The notes under the pieces: generated by a model | Told to the model about the DNA's origin: nothing | The model's database searches: none | The model's input: only the letters and a program-made list of their open reading frames with translations | Assembly (NCBI GenBank): GCA_964347345.1 | Contig: CAYFYB010000010.1 | Span: 1-47,376 of the forward strand | Length of the DNA: 47,376 nt | From: JAJISG01 sp964347345 | GTDB taxonomy: Archaea; Thermoplasmatota; Thermoplasmata; RBG-16-68-12; JAJISG01 | Direction: 5' to 3' | Part shown: positions 40,860 through 47,376 of the stretch, one piece after another | Numbering within the stretch: position 1 is the stretch's first letter | How the letters are laid out: each line of letters starts with the position of its first letter | Made by a program: the position numbers and the translations under genes

Positions 40860-41276
40860 CTACAAGTTCTGAATGACTTCCAGCTCGTTTCCATCAGGGT
40901 CCCTGAAGGAAGCCTCAAGGACACGATAAGTTTCGTAGTCCTTCTCCGTCGGTCCTTCGACGAGGGATCCACCCCAAGTCTCGATGGCCCCGCGGACCCT
41001 ATCCATGTCCTTCGTGACGAAGTGGAGGGCGACAGGTCCCTCATGGGCCCTGGAAGACGATGTTGGCCCGTGATCCCCGGTCCCATGGAGGGCGAAGGTG
41101 ACTCCTCCCACATCGAACTCTGCCCACTCTCCCACCTGCTTCCTGAGGGACATTCCCAAGGCCTTCCTGTAGAAGCTCAGGCATTGGCTGAAGCGGGACA
41201 CGAATAGTATGATGGGGTCAATCTTGTTGATCAGAATTCTCTCTTTGTCAGCCGTAACGGACTGAATGCCTCTCAT
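40860..41276 (-). CDS. VOC/glyoxalase-fold protein
   Basis: A 138-residue vicinal oxygen chelate-fold protein. It opens with DPIILFVSRFSQCLSFYRKALGM, a typical strand-helix start, then GGVTFALHGTGDHG, VALHFVTKDMDRVRGAIETWGG and the C-terminal EASFRDPDGNELEVIQN. The His and Glu of FALHG, ALHF and NELEV are the positions that bind metal in the fold. The substrate is unknown. I start at ATG 41276, because TATA-like CTTTTTATAG is centred about 26 nt before it. A frame up to 41291 exists but overlaps the promoter. Confidence 0.82.
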   Translation of the reverse strand: MRGIQSVTADKERILINKIDPIILFVSRFSQCLSFYRKALGMSLRKQVGEWAEFDVGGVTFALHGTGDHGPTSSSRAHEGPVALHFVTKDMDRVRGAIETWGGSLVEGPTEKDYETYRVLEASFRDPDGNELEVIQNL

Positions 41277-41296
41277 AACGGCGTTATGCACCGCTC

Positions 41297-41323
41297 TCTA
41301 TAAAAAGCTGTTCGGCTTAACTT
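41297..41323. promoter_or_regulatory. Divergent promoter of the VOC and thioredoxin-like genes
   Basis: On the minus strand TTTTTATAG (41298-41306) serves the VOC start at 41276. On the plus strand GCTTAACTT (41315-41323) lies about 25 nt before GTG 41343. The AT-rich core may be used from both sides. Confidence 0.45.
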
Positions 41324-41342
41324 CACCAGGCGCGGGTCGTTC

Positions 41343-41711
41343 GTGCAATCAGGAGGCTCCCCAGCAAGGAAGGTAAAGCGCATCCACGTTGTGTACGCTC
41401 ACTGGTGTCCCCACTGCTACCCACTAGTCGTGGAGGCCTTCGGGGACTTTTCCAGCAGGCATGGCATAGACCTTAACCTATTGGACATCGACATCCCCGA
41501 GCAGGAACAAGAGGCCGACCGGATTGTCAGGACCTACGGAGACTGGTCTGAGGACTATCTCATCCCCCAGGTGTTCCTCGAGTTTGACGATGGAACGGTA
41601 CAGCACATCTTCACCGGTTACTCCGAGGGGGTAGCGGTGACGGCAGCCCAGCTCGAAAGGCTCCTCAACAGCCCTTGGATAGCTGGAGTCACCCCCGCTG
41701 CAGCCTCTTGA
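41343..41711 (+). CDS. Thioredoxin/glutaredoxin-like protein (CPHC)
   Basis: A 122-residue thioredoxin-fold protein without signal peptide. HVVYAHWCPHCYPLVVEAF places the redox pair at Cys22 and Cys25. IPQVFLEFDDGTVQHIF holds the cis-Pro and the strand after it. CPHC centres are common in oxidising DsbA-type proteins as well as in glutaredoxin-like ones; with no signal it is likely cytoplasmic. GTG 41343 is the start. Its 3' end overlaps the convergent gene at 41689 by 23 nt. Confidence 0.85.
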   Translation: MQSGGSPARKVKRIHVVYAHWCPHCYPLVVEAFGDFSSRHGIDLNLLDIDIPEQEQEADRIVRTYGDWSEDYLIPQVFLEFDDGTVQHIFTGYSEGVAVTAAQLERLLNSPWIAGVTPAAAS

Positions 41712-42189
41712 GGCAGGATGGGCAGTGGGGTGCCGGTTCCATCCTTGACTGGACGAAGAAGGAGCCGCAGCCTTCGGCTTCCCGGCTGCCAACGCACACA
41801 TAGAGGACGTCAATTCGGCCCCCCGAGGGTCTAGGCTGGGTCCAGTAGACCTCTCTGAGGACGTAGGGCTCTATGCCGCCTCCCGACGGTCCAGTCAACC
41901 CGAACTCCCACGGGTGTCGGGTCGCAACCCTAACATCCCTGACGGACACCTCGAAGGGGGCCACCTGGGATTGCACCCAGGAAAGAAACCAGTCAACTTC
42001 CGCTTCCACGTCGAAGTAGACGATTCTCGAGATGAAGCCCGATGGGCAGTGGTGGAGCCCCACCTCCTTTCCACCTGCATCCAGCCATCTGAAGGTCGTT
42101 GGCTGGTCGCAGTGGAAGTAGCAGCTGCCCGCAACGACCAGATGGTCTACTACGAAGGCCCTGAGTTCATCAGGCGTTAGACCTGACAT
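41689..42189 (-). CDS. Uncharacterised protein with C-terminal Cys pair
   Basis: A 166-residue protein starting at ATG 42189, with a TATA-like CTTGAAATAG centred 26-27 nt upstream. The N-terminus is helical (TPDELRAFVVDHLVVA). It contains GSCYFHCDQ (residues about 22-30), GLHHCPSGFISRIVYFD and at the end HCPSCLKRLQRG, so seven Cys in all with CPSC near the C-terminus, a likely zinc site. No family is recognised. It sits between two redox genes on the other side of the VKOR-thioredoxin pair, and shares codon usage with its neighbours. Confidence 0.68.
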   Translation of the reverse strand: MSGLTPDELRAFVVDHLVVAGSCYFHCDQPTTFRWLDAGGKEVGLHHCPSGFISRIVYFDVEAEVDWFLSWVQSQVAPFEVSVRDVRVATRHPWEFGLTGPSGGGIEPYVLREVYWTQPRPSGGRIDVLYVCVGSREAEGCGSFFVQSRMEPAPHCPSCLKRLQRG

Positions 42190-42250
42190 CGGAGGTCGTA
42201 AGAAAGGATGCTATTTCAAGGATCGGAACAAACCCGCCCCGCGGGCCACA

Positions 42251-42697
42251 TCATACACTCCGCGGTCGGGCAGACAGCCCACGAAGGCTGAGAAGCGCCA
42301 GGGGAATGATAACGAGGAAAGTGGCGAAACAAAGGATGCAGAGAGCGCCTATGACAATCAGTTCAATGTACGTCAGGTAGACGCCAAAGGCGAGACCCAT
42401 GAGAGCCACCCCCGAGACTCCATATAGTAGGGACCTCCCGCGGTTAGGCTCAGACCACAGGGCGATGTAGGAAAGGGCAAACAGAATGGCGAAACCCAGG
42501 GCGGAAGGTAAGGCCACGGGAACGCCCAGGATTCTCGAGTAAGAGCTGTAGATGACGGCCTCACAGGAAAAGAACGGATTGGGCGAGCAGTAGGATAGAT
42601 CTGCCGTAACGATGCTCACCGCCGTTAGATAGCTGCTTAGGCCCAGGCCAACTAGGGACAAGTAGAGGAAGGCCCTCCAGCCGGGCGCTTCCAGCAT
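42251..42697 (-). CDS. Vitamin K epoxide reductase (VKOR) family protein
   Basis: A four-helix membrane protein of about 148 residues that regenerates disulfides by passing electrons to a quinone. Numbering from the GTG at 42700, the relay pair is Cys38 and Cys46 (YCSPNPFFSCEAV) in the outer loop and the active CXXC is Cys120-Cys123 (GALCILCFA). The first helix GLSSYLTAVS and GVPVALPSALGF are family marks. The ATG at 42697 and the GTG at 42700 both fit; the stop of the upstream gene overlaps. It is coupled to the thioredoxin-like gene, its probable partner. Confidence 0.9.
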   Translation of the reverse strand: MLEAPGWRAFLYLSLVGLGLSSYLTAVSIVTADLSYCSPNPFFSCEAVIYSSYSRILGVPVALPSALGFAILFALSYIALWSEPNRGRSLLYGVSGVALMGLAFGVYLTYIELIVIGALCILCFATFLVIIPLALLSLRGLSARPRSV

Positions 42698-43383
42698 CAC
42701 CCCTCCAGTGCGGCATCGAGGGTGGAGGCCAGGGTGCCGTAATCTGTCTCACCCCTGAAGGATTTCCTGATGGTCATATCCTTGTTTATGATGAAAGTGT
42801 AGGGCGTAGCGTCCACACCATACTTTTGATGAACGGTGCCGTCGTCCAGCACGTAGGTCCACATGGCACCGTAGAACTCCTTGAAATCGAAGATGTCCTC
42901 CATAGTGTCGGGGCCGACTATGCCTGTGTCTACGGATATGAAAACGACTCGGTCCCCATATGCTGCATAAAGAGGCAAAAGCACGGTGAGGGTCTCCGTC
43001 TGGCACGACGGACAATCCGGATCCATAAAGTCAAGGAGAATGACCTTCCCGCTATGGTCTAAGAGACGCAAACTCCCGCCATCGCTGCTGGGCAGGACGA
43101 AATTCGGGGCCGTCGAGGGCTGATGACTCTGGGGGGCTGGATAGAAGGCGATGACGGCCAGGATGGCTATGACCACTACGATGACGGCCACAATGGGGTA
43201 CAGGAGTCTCTCCGTCTGGCGAAAGGAGGGTTTCCGTAGGCGGCGTTCCGTGATGGCCGCCCTCTCCTCATCAGACAGCTGGAAATCCAGCTTCTGGCCC
43301 GGATGGACCCTCGCCATGTGTCTATCCAGGTTCTCCAGCTTGACGGAGCTGCCACAGAGGGGGCACTTCTTGAACCCGGCCAT
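42697..43383 (-). CDS. Membrane-anchored thioredoxin with N-terminal C2H2 zinc finger
   Basis: A 228-residue protein. Residues 1-29 form a C2H2 finger (Cys7, Cys10, His22, His27), a basic linker follows, a membrane segment lies at about 60-81, and a TlpA-like thioredoxin domain extends to the end with the redox pair Cys124-Cys127 (DPDCPSCQTE) and the cis-Pro in VDATPYTFI. Orientation by the positive-inside rule puts the finger in the cytoplasm and the thioredoxin domain outside. Coupled to VKOR, it should catalyse disulfide formation in exported proteins, such as the Cys-bearing surface proteins at 34358-37657. ATG 43383 is preceded by AAATAAAT about 29 nt upstream. Confidence 0.88.
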   Translation of the reverse strand: MAGFKKCPLCGSSVKLENLDRHMARVHPGQKLDFQLSDEERAAITERRLRKPSFRQTERLLYPIVAVIVVVIAILAVIAFYPAPQSHQPSTAPNFVLPSSDGGSLRLLDHSGKVILLDFMDPDCPSCQTETLTVLLPLYAAYGDRVVFISVDTGIVGPDTMEDIFDFKEFYGAMWTYVLDDGTVHQKYGVDATPYTFIINKDMTIRKSFRGETDYGTLASTLDAALEG

Positions 43384-43408
43384 CCCGATATTGCCAAGGC
43401 GTTGGGGG

Positions 43409-43416
43409 ATTTATTT
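43409..43416 (-). promoter_or_regulatory. TATA box of the VKOR-thioredoxin operon
   Basis: AAATAAAT on the minus strand is centred about 29 nt before ATG 43383. Confidence 0.5.
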
Positions 43417-43482
43417 GTTCGGTCGAGAGCGTCCTGGGAGGATATTCTCAGCACCGATAATGTGACCCAAGGATTGATTAGG

Positions 43483-44448
43483 ATGGGTCGCGGCATGTGG
43501 CCCGGTAATACATTGGCCAAAGGGGCAATGCAGGAGCTATACCTAGAGAACCGGGGCGTCACGGATGCTCTGCATCTAGTGGGGAACGCCCTCGAGAGGG
43601 CGGGATTTACAGTCAGGGACACCAGCAGCACCGACACCCAGGGCTATTTGAAGGCCATATGGGGCGGCAAGCTGAAGTCCTACCTCGTTGGCCACCTGCC
43701 CTTCGGCAAGCTTTTCAAGTCTGGGAAGAGGTTGGGCGCTGAAGTGGAGGCAGCCTGGCGGGGTTCGGGGACTGCCGTCAGGGTCCTGGTGGTCCCATAC
43801 ATGGAGCTCTTCGACCGCCCGGAGACCTTCCTCCTGAGCCAAGGCATCCTGGAGAAGTTGACCGATGACGGCTTCAGTGGGAACAAGCTGGAGGAGGTGG
43901 TAGCCTACGTCCATGATGCTAGGCCCGCAGCCCAGCCTCCACCCCAGCCCCTTCAGGAACAGCCCTACAACAATCCCTACAGGGGAAACCCCGCAGCGGT
44001 CCCCTACCAGCCGGTCGTTCAGACTTCCTACCCTCAGAGACGAGGAGGCGGCCTCTTTTGGCTCCTGGGGCTCATAGTAGCTTCGGTCATCCTCTACTAC
44101 TTCTTCCTTTACGCTCCCCGGGAGTATACCCTCTCGGAGGGAGCCCTCGTAGCCCTGGGTGCAGCCTTCGCTGGAGGGTTCATCTCCAGGAAGGGTTTGA
44201 GGGGAGCTCTCCTCGGCTTCCTTGTGCTCTTTCTGCCCCTCATAGTTCTGGGAGTCATGATCCTCATGGGCTCCATAGGGGCTGCCGGGGAGGTTGAGGG
44301 CGTTGGGGTCGTCATACCCGTGATAACGGCCATTGCAGGAATCATTCTGATTGGCTTCGCCTTCGCCTTGGGGTTCGCGGGACTATTCGTGGGAGGCATC
44401 GGTGGCTGGATAGCAGGTAAGATTTTTCCCCTCAGGTCCAGGCTCTAG
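43483..44448 (+). CDS. Four-pass membrane protein with N-terminal soluble domain
   Basis: A 321-residue product if ATG 43483 is used. The N-terminal soluble domain (about 1-145, MGRGMWPGNTLAKGAMQELY onwards) is followed by a Pro/Gln/Tyr-rich linker (about 146-185), then four membrane segments (LFWLLGLIVASVILYYFFLY, then three more). The end GGIGGWIAGKIFPLRSRL is short. No family is recognised. ATG 43483 is preceded by CCGATAATG 26 nt upstream; GTG 43462 and TTG 43474 are possible. The frame stays open to 43303 across the upstream gene on the other strand, but the overlap is probably an artefact. Confidence 0.68.
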   Translation: MGRGMWPGNTLAKGAMQELYLENRGVTDALHLVGNALERAGFTVRDTSSTDTQGYLKAIWGGKLKSYLVGHLPFGKLFKSGKRLGAEVEAAWRGSGTAVRVLVVPYMELFDRPETFLLSQGILEKLTDDGFSGNKLEEVVAYVHDARPAAQPPPQPLQEQPYNNPYRGNPAAVPYQPVVQTSYPQRRGGGLFWLLGLIVASVILYYFFLYAPREYTLSEGALVALGAAFAGGFISRKGLRGALLGFLVLFLPLIVLGVMILMGSIGAAGEVEGVGVVIPVITAIAGIILIGFAFALGFAGLFVGGIGGWIAGKIFPLRSRL

Positions 44449-44458
44449 GTTTCAGGGC

Positions 44459-45253
44459 CTAACGCTTGAGGAAGGGCTCCAGGGCCTTGGCCATGGCACT
44501 AACCTTCTCCTCAAGGTCCCCGGCCACGAACTCCCTCTTCCTCTCCACCGGCTCCCCCTCCACCAGCTCATGCACTATGGTGTAGGAGCCTGTGAGGCCC
44601 ACCTCCTCCGGTTTCAGGCCTAGATCGGCCAAGGACCATATCTTTACCCATCCCGACCTTGCTGCCTCCTCCACCCTGTCGAAGTCTGGGAAGCGGGGCT
44701 CGTTAGAGCCCACGACTACCGATATCAGGCCCGGCAGCTTAGCGGCCAGGACCTCGTAGCTGGAACCCAGGGCCCTTCTGGCAATCAATTCCTTGCCCTT
44801 CAACCCTACCCGATCCACGAAGGTAACCTGAGGTATGTCGAGCCACTCGGCGAGGCCTGGAGGAACCTGGGCGGTGCTGGCATCCGCGGACTCCTCTCCG
44901 CAGATTATGAGGTCATAACCTTCCAGCTTCTCAATGGCCCTGGCAAGGGTCAGGGAGGTCGGATACGTGTCGGCCCCCGCAAAGGCCCTGTCGCTCAGAA
45001 GGATGGCCTCGTCTGCCCCCATGCCCAGACAGAGCTCCAGATACTCCTTGAAGAGGGGCGGACCCATGGAGACGATCGTAACCGTCCCCCCGTAGGTGTC
45101 TTTGAGGTCCAGCGCCACTTCCAAGGCGTTCTTGTCCGGCGGGTTGAGAACGTTCTCCGCCTTTGCCCTGTCCAAGGTCTTGGTCTCCGGGTTGAGGGTG
45201 ACCTCCTCGGGTTTCGGGACCACCTTGAGGCAGACGACGATGTCTAACGTCAA
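44459..45253 (-). CDS. etfB: Electron transfer flavoprotein beta subunit
   Basis: A 264-residue beta chain of an electron transfer flavoprotein. Features of the FixA/bifurcating type include DIVVCLKVVPKPEEVTLNPE, NPPDKNALEVALDLKD, VSMGPPLFKEYLELCLGMGA and LLSDRAFAGADT. In well-studied bifurcating Etf, the last motif accompanies the NADH- and second-FAD-binding type. The start is TTG 45253, which overlaps the etfA stop by 4 nt. With EtfA and the HdrD-like protein it forms one electron-transfer unit; acyl-CoA dehydrogenase genes are not in the window, so the electron source is unknown. Confidence 0.92.
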   Translation of the reverse strand: MTLDIVVCLKVVPKPEEVTLNPETKTLDRAKAENVLNPPDKNALEVALDLKDTYGGTVTIVSMGPPLFKEYLELCLGMGADEAILLSDRAFAGADTYPTSLTLARAIEKLEGYDLIICGEESADASTAQVPPGLAEWLDIPQVTFVDRVGLKGKELIARRALGSSYEVLAAKLPGLISVVVGSNEPRFPDFDRVEEAARSGWVKIWSLADLGLKPEEVGLTGSYTIVHELVEGEPVERKREFVAGDLEEKVSAMAKALEPFLKR

Positions 45254-46263
45254 GCCACCACCGTCCTCTGGCCCTCCAGCACCTCAATGAGCCGTGGTAG
45301 GAGTTCGAAGATGTCACCGACAACGCAGACATCGGCCTCCTGAAAGATGGGGGCCTGATCGTCCTTGTTCACGGCTATGACGGTATCCACATCCCTCAGG
45401 CCGGAGACGAAATGGCTGGCGCCGCTGGCTCCGAGGACTATGGCGAGCTTCGAGCGGAGGGAGATGCCCGTGGATCCCACCTGCTTCTCCCTAGCTGCTA
45501 CGCCGATGTCCACCAGGGGCCTGGTAACGCCTATGGAGGCGCCCAACAGGGAGGCCAGTTCCTCCACCACCTTCAGGTCGCCTCCAGTGCCCATACCCGC
45601 GACAATGATCTTCTCCGCGGAGCCTATCTCCTCCCTGGGCAGGACCTTCCTTTCAATGACCCGGCAGCGAATGTCCTGGGGTTTCAGGTCGACGGGAACG
45701 TTCTCAGTCCTCCCCTGTCTCTCTTCGCTGGGCTCCAGGGGCTCGAAGATGCCTGGACGAACCGTGGACATCTGGGGACGCCCGTGCTCCGATTTGATGA
45801 TGGCCAGGATGCTGCCGCCGAAGCCCGGAACTGCCGAGAGGAGGAGCTTGCGGCCCTTCTCGATTTCAAGACGGGTGGCATTGGCCGTCAGCCCGGTGGA
45901 TAACCTCACGGCGAGCCTCCCGGCTAGGTCCCTCCCGTTGTAAGTGGCACCCACGAGGAGGATGTTGGGCTTTCTAGCTTCGATCAGCTGGCCCATGACC
46001 TTGGAGTGGGCGTCGGTCGCGTATCTCTCCAGCAGCGGATGATCAGCCAAGAGGACCTCGTCGGCGCCGTAGCGTATTGCATCCCGGCCGAGGGATTCGA
46101 GGCGGTGCCCAAGGATTACGGCCGTGAGGGTTTCATCCAACTGATCCGCCAGCTCCCTCCCCTTACCCAGCAGCTCCAGTCCCACGGGAAGTAGGTTTCC
46201 CTCTTCCTGCTCCAGGTAGACCCACAGGCCACGGTAGGCGTCCTTTGGGGCCCCTGAGTTCAA
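45250..46263 (-). CDS. etfA: Electron transfer flavoprotein alpha subunit
   Basis: A 337-residue alpha chain. I place the start at TTG 46263, which has GGTGA 6-7 nt upstream and comes 4 nt after the HdrD-like stop, rather than at an in-frame codon at 46347 inside the upstream gene. The N-terminal domain reads GLWVYLEQEEGNLLPVGLELLGKG. The FAD site is formed in the C-terminal part by VGSTGISLRSKLAIVLGASGASHF and NKDDQAPIFQEADVCVVGDIFELLP, with VTRPLVDIG before. EtfA binds the electron-transferring FAD. It pairs with etfB, the next gene. Confidence 0.92.
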   Translation of the reverse strand: MNSGAPKDAYRGLWVYLEQEEGNLLPVGLELLGKGRELADQLDETLTAVILGHRLESLGRDAIRYGADEVLLADHPLLERYATDAHSKVMGQLIEARKPNILLVGATYNGRDLAGRLAVRLSTGLTANATRLEIEKGRKLLLSAVPGFGGSILAIIKSEHGRPQMSTVRPGIFEPLEPSEERQGRTENVPVDLKPQDIRCRVIERKVLPREEIGSAEKIIVAGMGTGGDLKVVEELASLLGASIGVTRPLVDIGVAAREKQVGSTGISLRSKLAIVLGASGASHFVSGLRDVDTVIAVNKDDQAPIFQEADVCVVGDIFELLPRLIEVLEGQRTVVA

Positions 46264-46267
46264 CCCT

Positions 46268-47376
46268 TCACCCCCTCTCTTCGCGTACCAGCAGCTCCGT
46301 GACGTCCACCACCCTGGGACCACTGAGCCTCCGGGCGCTATCCTCAAAGTTCTGTATGCAGTACGGACAGGAGGTTGCCAGGATGGGCACCTCCATATCC
46401 TTGGCCTGCTGGAGCCTCACATCCGATAGCCTCTCTCCCCCCTCTTCCCTCCACATCCCTCCGCCGCCACCACCGCAGCAGAGGGCGTTGAGCCTGCTCT
46501 CCTCCATCTCATCCAGGCTCACTCCAGGAACCGACTCCAGCAGCTTCCTCGGTGACTCGAAGACACCGTTGTACCTCCCCAGGTAGCAGGGATCGTGATA
46601 GGCGACGGTGACCTTCTTAGCCTTCGGCGGCTTGAATCCATCCGAGTCGAGGAGCCTTTCCAGGTATTCGGTGTAGTGTAGGACCTCCGCCTCCAGCCCG
46701 TATCGAGGGTAGAGGTTCCGGAACATGTCGAAGCAATGGGGGGACACGGCGACGATGGTCTCCGCTCCTGTCTGCCCAAAGGTCTTGACGTTGCCCTCGA
46801 TGAGCCGGGAGAGGTAGGCCCTCTCCCCAGTGACCCTTACGGAGTCTCCGCAGCACTTCTCCCTGGTACCGAGGACGCCGAAGTCGACTCCGGCCTTGCC
46901 GAGGGTCTTCGCCAAACCGCGGGCAACGCGCTGGAGCCTGGGATCGTAGGACACGGCGCATCCCAAGTAGAGGAGGACTTTCACGCCCTTGGCGGCGTCT
47001 CGCACCTTGAGGCCGTCGGCCCACTTGGACCTCTCCGATCTGGGACCGCTCCAGGGGTTCCCCTCCTCCAGGGTGCTCCACAGGAGCTTGTGCATCTCAG
47101 GTGGCACATCTCTGGCCTTGAAGGCGAGGGCTCTGAGACCCATGATGGCCTCCACGATGTTGACGCCTCGAGGGCACCGAACCTCGCACTGACCGCAGGC
47201 GCTGCATAGCCAGATGTCCTCCAGGCCTTCCTTAAGGCCCAGCTGGGCCCTCCGGAGGAGGCTTCTTAACGAGAGAGGTCGGCCCAGGTGGTAGAGCACC
47301 GGACAGGTGGCGGTACAGGTGCCACATTGATAGCACGGGGTCATGGCCCCTGCGGTAAGCTGATATACCTTGTCCC
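46268..47376 (-). CDS. HdrD-like iron-sulfur oxidoreductase, N-terminus beyond window
   Basis: Two 4Fe-4S clusters are bound by CYQCGTCTATCP and CSACGQCEVRCP, followed by two CCG domains (LGCAVSYDPRLQ with REKCCGDSVRV; HDPCYLGRYNG with ALCCGGGGGG), as in heterodisulfide reductase subunit D and glycolate oxidase-type iron-sulfur proteins. An ATG at 47344 is possible, but the frame stays open to the window edge (KVYQLTAGAM before the first Cys), so the real start probably lies further right and residues are missing. In the Etf context it would pass electrons between the flavoprotein and quinones, disulfides or ferredoxin. Confidence 0.88.
   Translation of the reverse strand, partial: DKVYQLTAGAMTPCYQCGTCTATCPVLYHLGRPLSLRSLLRRAQLGLKEGLEDIWLCSACGQCEVRCPRGVNIVEAIMGLRALAFKARDVPPEMHKLLWSTLEEGNPWSGPRSERSKWADGLKVRDAAKGVKVLLYLGCAVSYDPRLQRVARGLAKTLGKAGVDFGVLGTREKCCGDSVRVTGERAYLSRLIEGNVKTFGQTGAETIVAVSPHCFDMFRNLYPRYGLEAEVLHYTEYLERLLDSDGFKPPKAKKVTVAYHDPCYLGRYNGVFESPRKLLESVPGVSLDEMEESRLNALCCGGGGGGMWREEGGERLSDVRLQQAKDMEVPILATSCPYCIQNFEDSARRLSGPRVVDVTELLVREERG

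Noticed and set aside
1..47376. CRISPR arrays, insertion sequences, integrase genes, phage genes and rRNA
   Set aside because: I looked for spaced direct repeats, transposase-like products and rRNA stretches on both strands and saw none; the base composition looks even across the window.

Overview
The window is a gene-dense, GC-rich stretch of archaeal chromosome, with no rRNA, CRISPR array, insertion sequence or phage module. Archaeal marks are an archaeal-type PheRS beta chain, FEN-1 with a C-terminal PCNA-binding box, an Sm-like protein, a transketolase split into two genes, and tRNAs without an encoded CCA, one with a bulge-helix-bulge intron. TATA-like boxes sit about 25-31 nt before many first-gene start codons, so many mRNAs look leaderless and often begin with GTG or TTG. 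Downstream operon genes instead use GGAGG-type ribosome sites. I infer a euryarchaeal-grade organism, possibly Thermoplasmatota; the lineage is a guess from gene content.

Layout, left to right. 1-5000 (minus): a flavin amine oxidase cut by the left edge, pheT, a Roadblock/LC7 protein, tRNA-Ile(GAU) with a 17-nt intron, and a membrane-anchored PQQ-type sugar dehydrogenase. 5090-10300 (plus): nitroreductase, zinc-ribbon coiled-coil protein, winged-helix regulator, GlmU-like enzyme and GlmS. 10300-13400: HAD hydrolase, HisRS, a Nudix-like protein and tRNA-Asp. 13400-17700 (minus): a five-gene MoxR/DUF58/DUF4129 membrane operon. 17900-21900: transketolase N and C halves and transaldolase in overlapping genes, then ribulose-phosphate 3-epimerase on the other strand. 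22236-29108: one 2,290-residue protein, followed by FEN-1 and a DUF92 membrane protein. 31090-34260: GlmM, a sugar nucleotidyltransferase, Sm-like protein and an EF-Tu-domain-2-like protein. 34358-37657 (minus): a four-gene operon of exported or membrane proteins with a distinctive promoter. 37885-44450: DUF1684 protein, FAD amine oxidase, class 2-like PyrD, VOC protein, thioredoxin-like protein, a VKOR-thioredoxin pair and proteins of unknown function. 44459-47376 (minus): EtfB, EtfA and an HdrD-like iron-sulfur protein cut by the right edge.

Together these encode UDP-GlcNAc synthesis (GlmS, GlmM, GlmU-like), the non-oxidative pentose phosphate interconversions, extracytoplasmic disulfide formation, and an Etf-HdrD electron-transfer unit of the type used in flavin-based bifurcation.

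The most novel-looking object is the giant protein at 22236-29108. It has an N-terminal zinc ribbon, more than 1,100 residues of helical repeats, a duplicated beta-sandwich plus longin/roadblock-like module, and a C-terminal region resembling the extreme C-terminal domain of isoleucyl-tRNA synthetase without the catalytic core. The secreted-protein operon at 34358-37657, with a probable CTG start and a TATA box flanked by inverted repeats, is the second most interesting locus.
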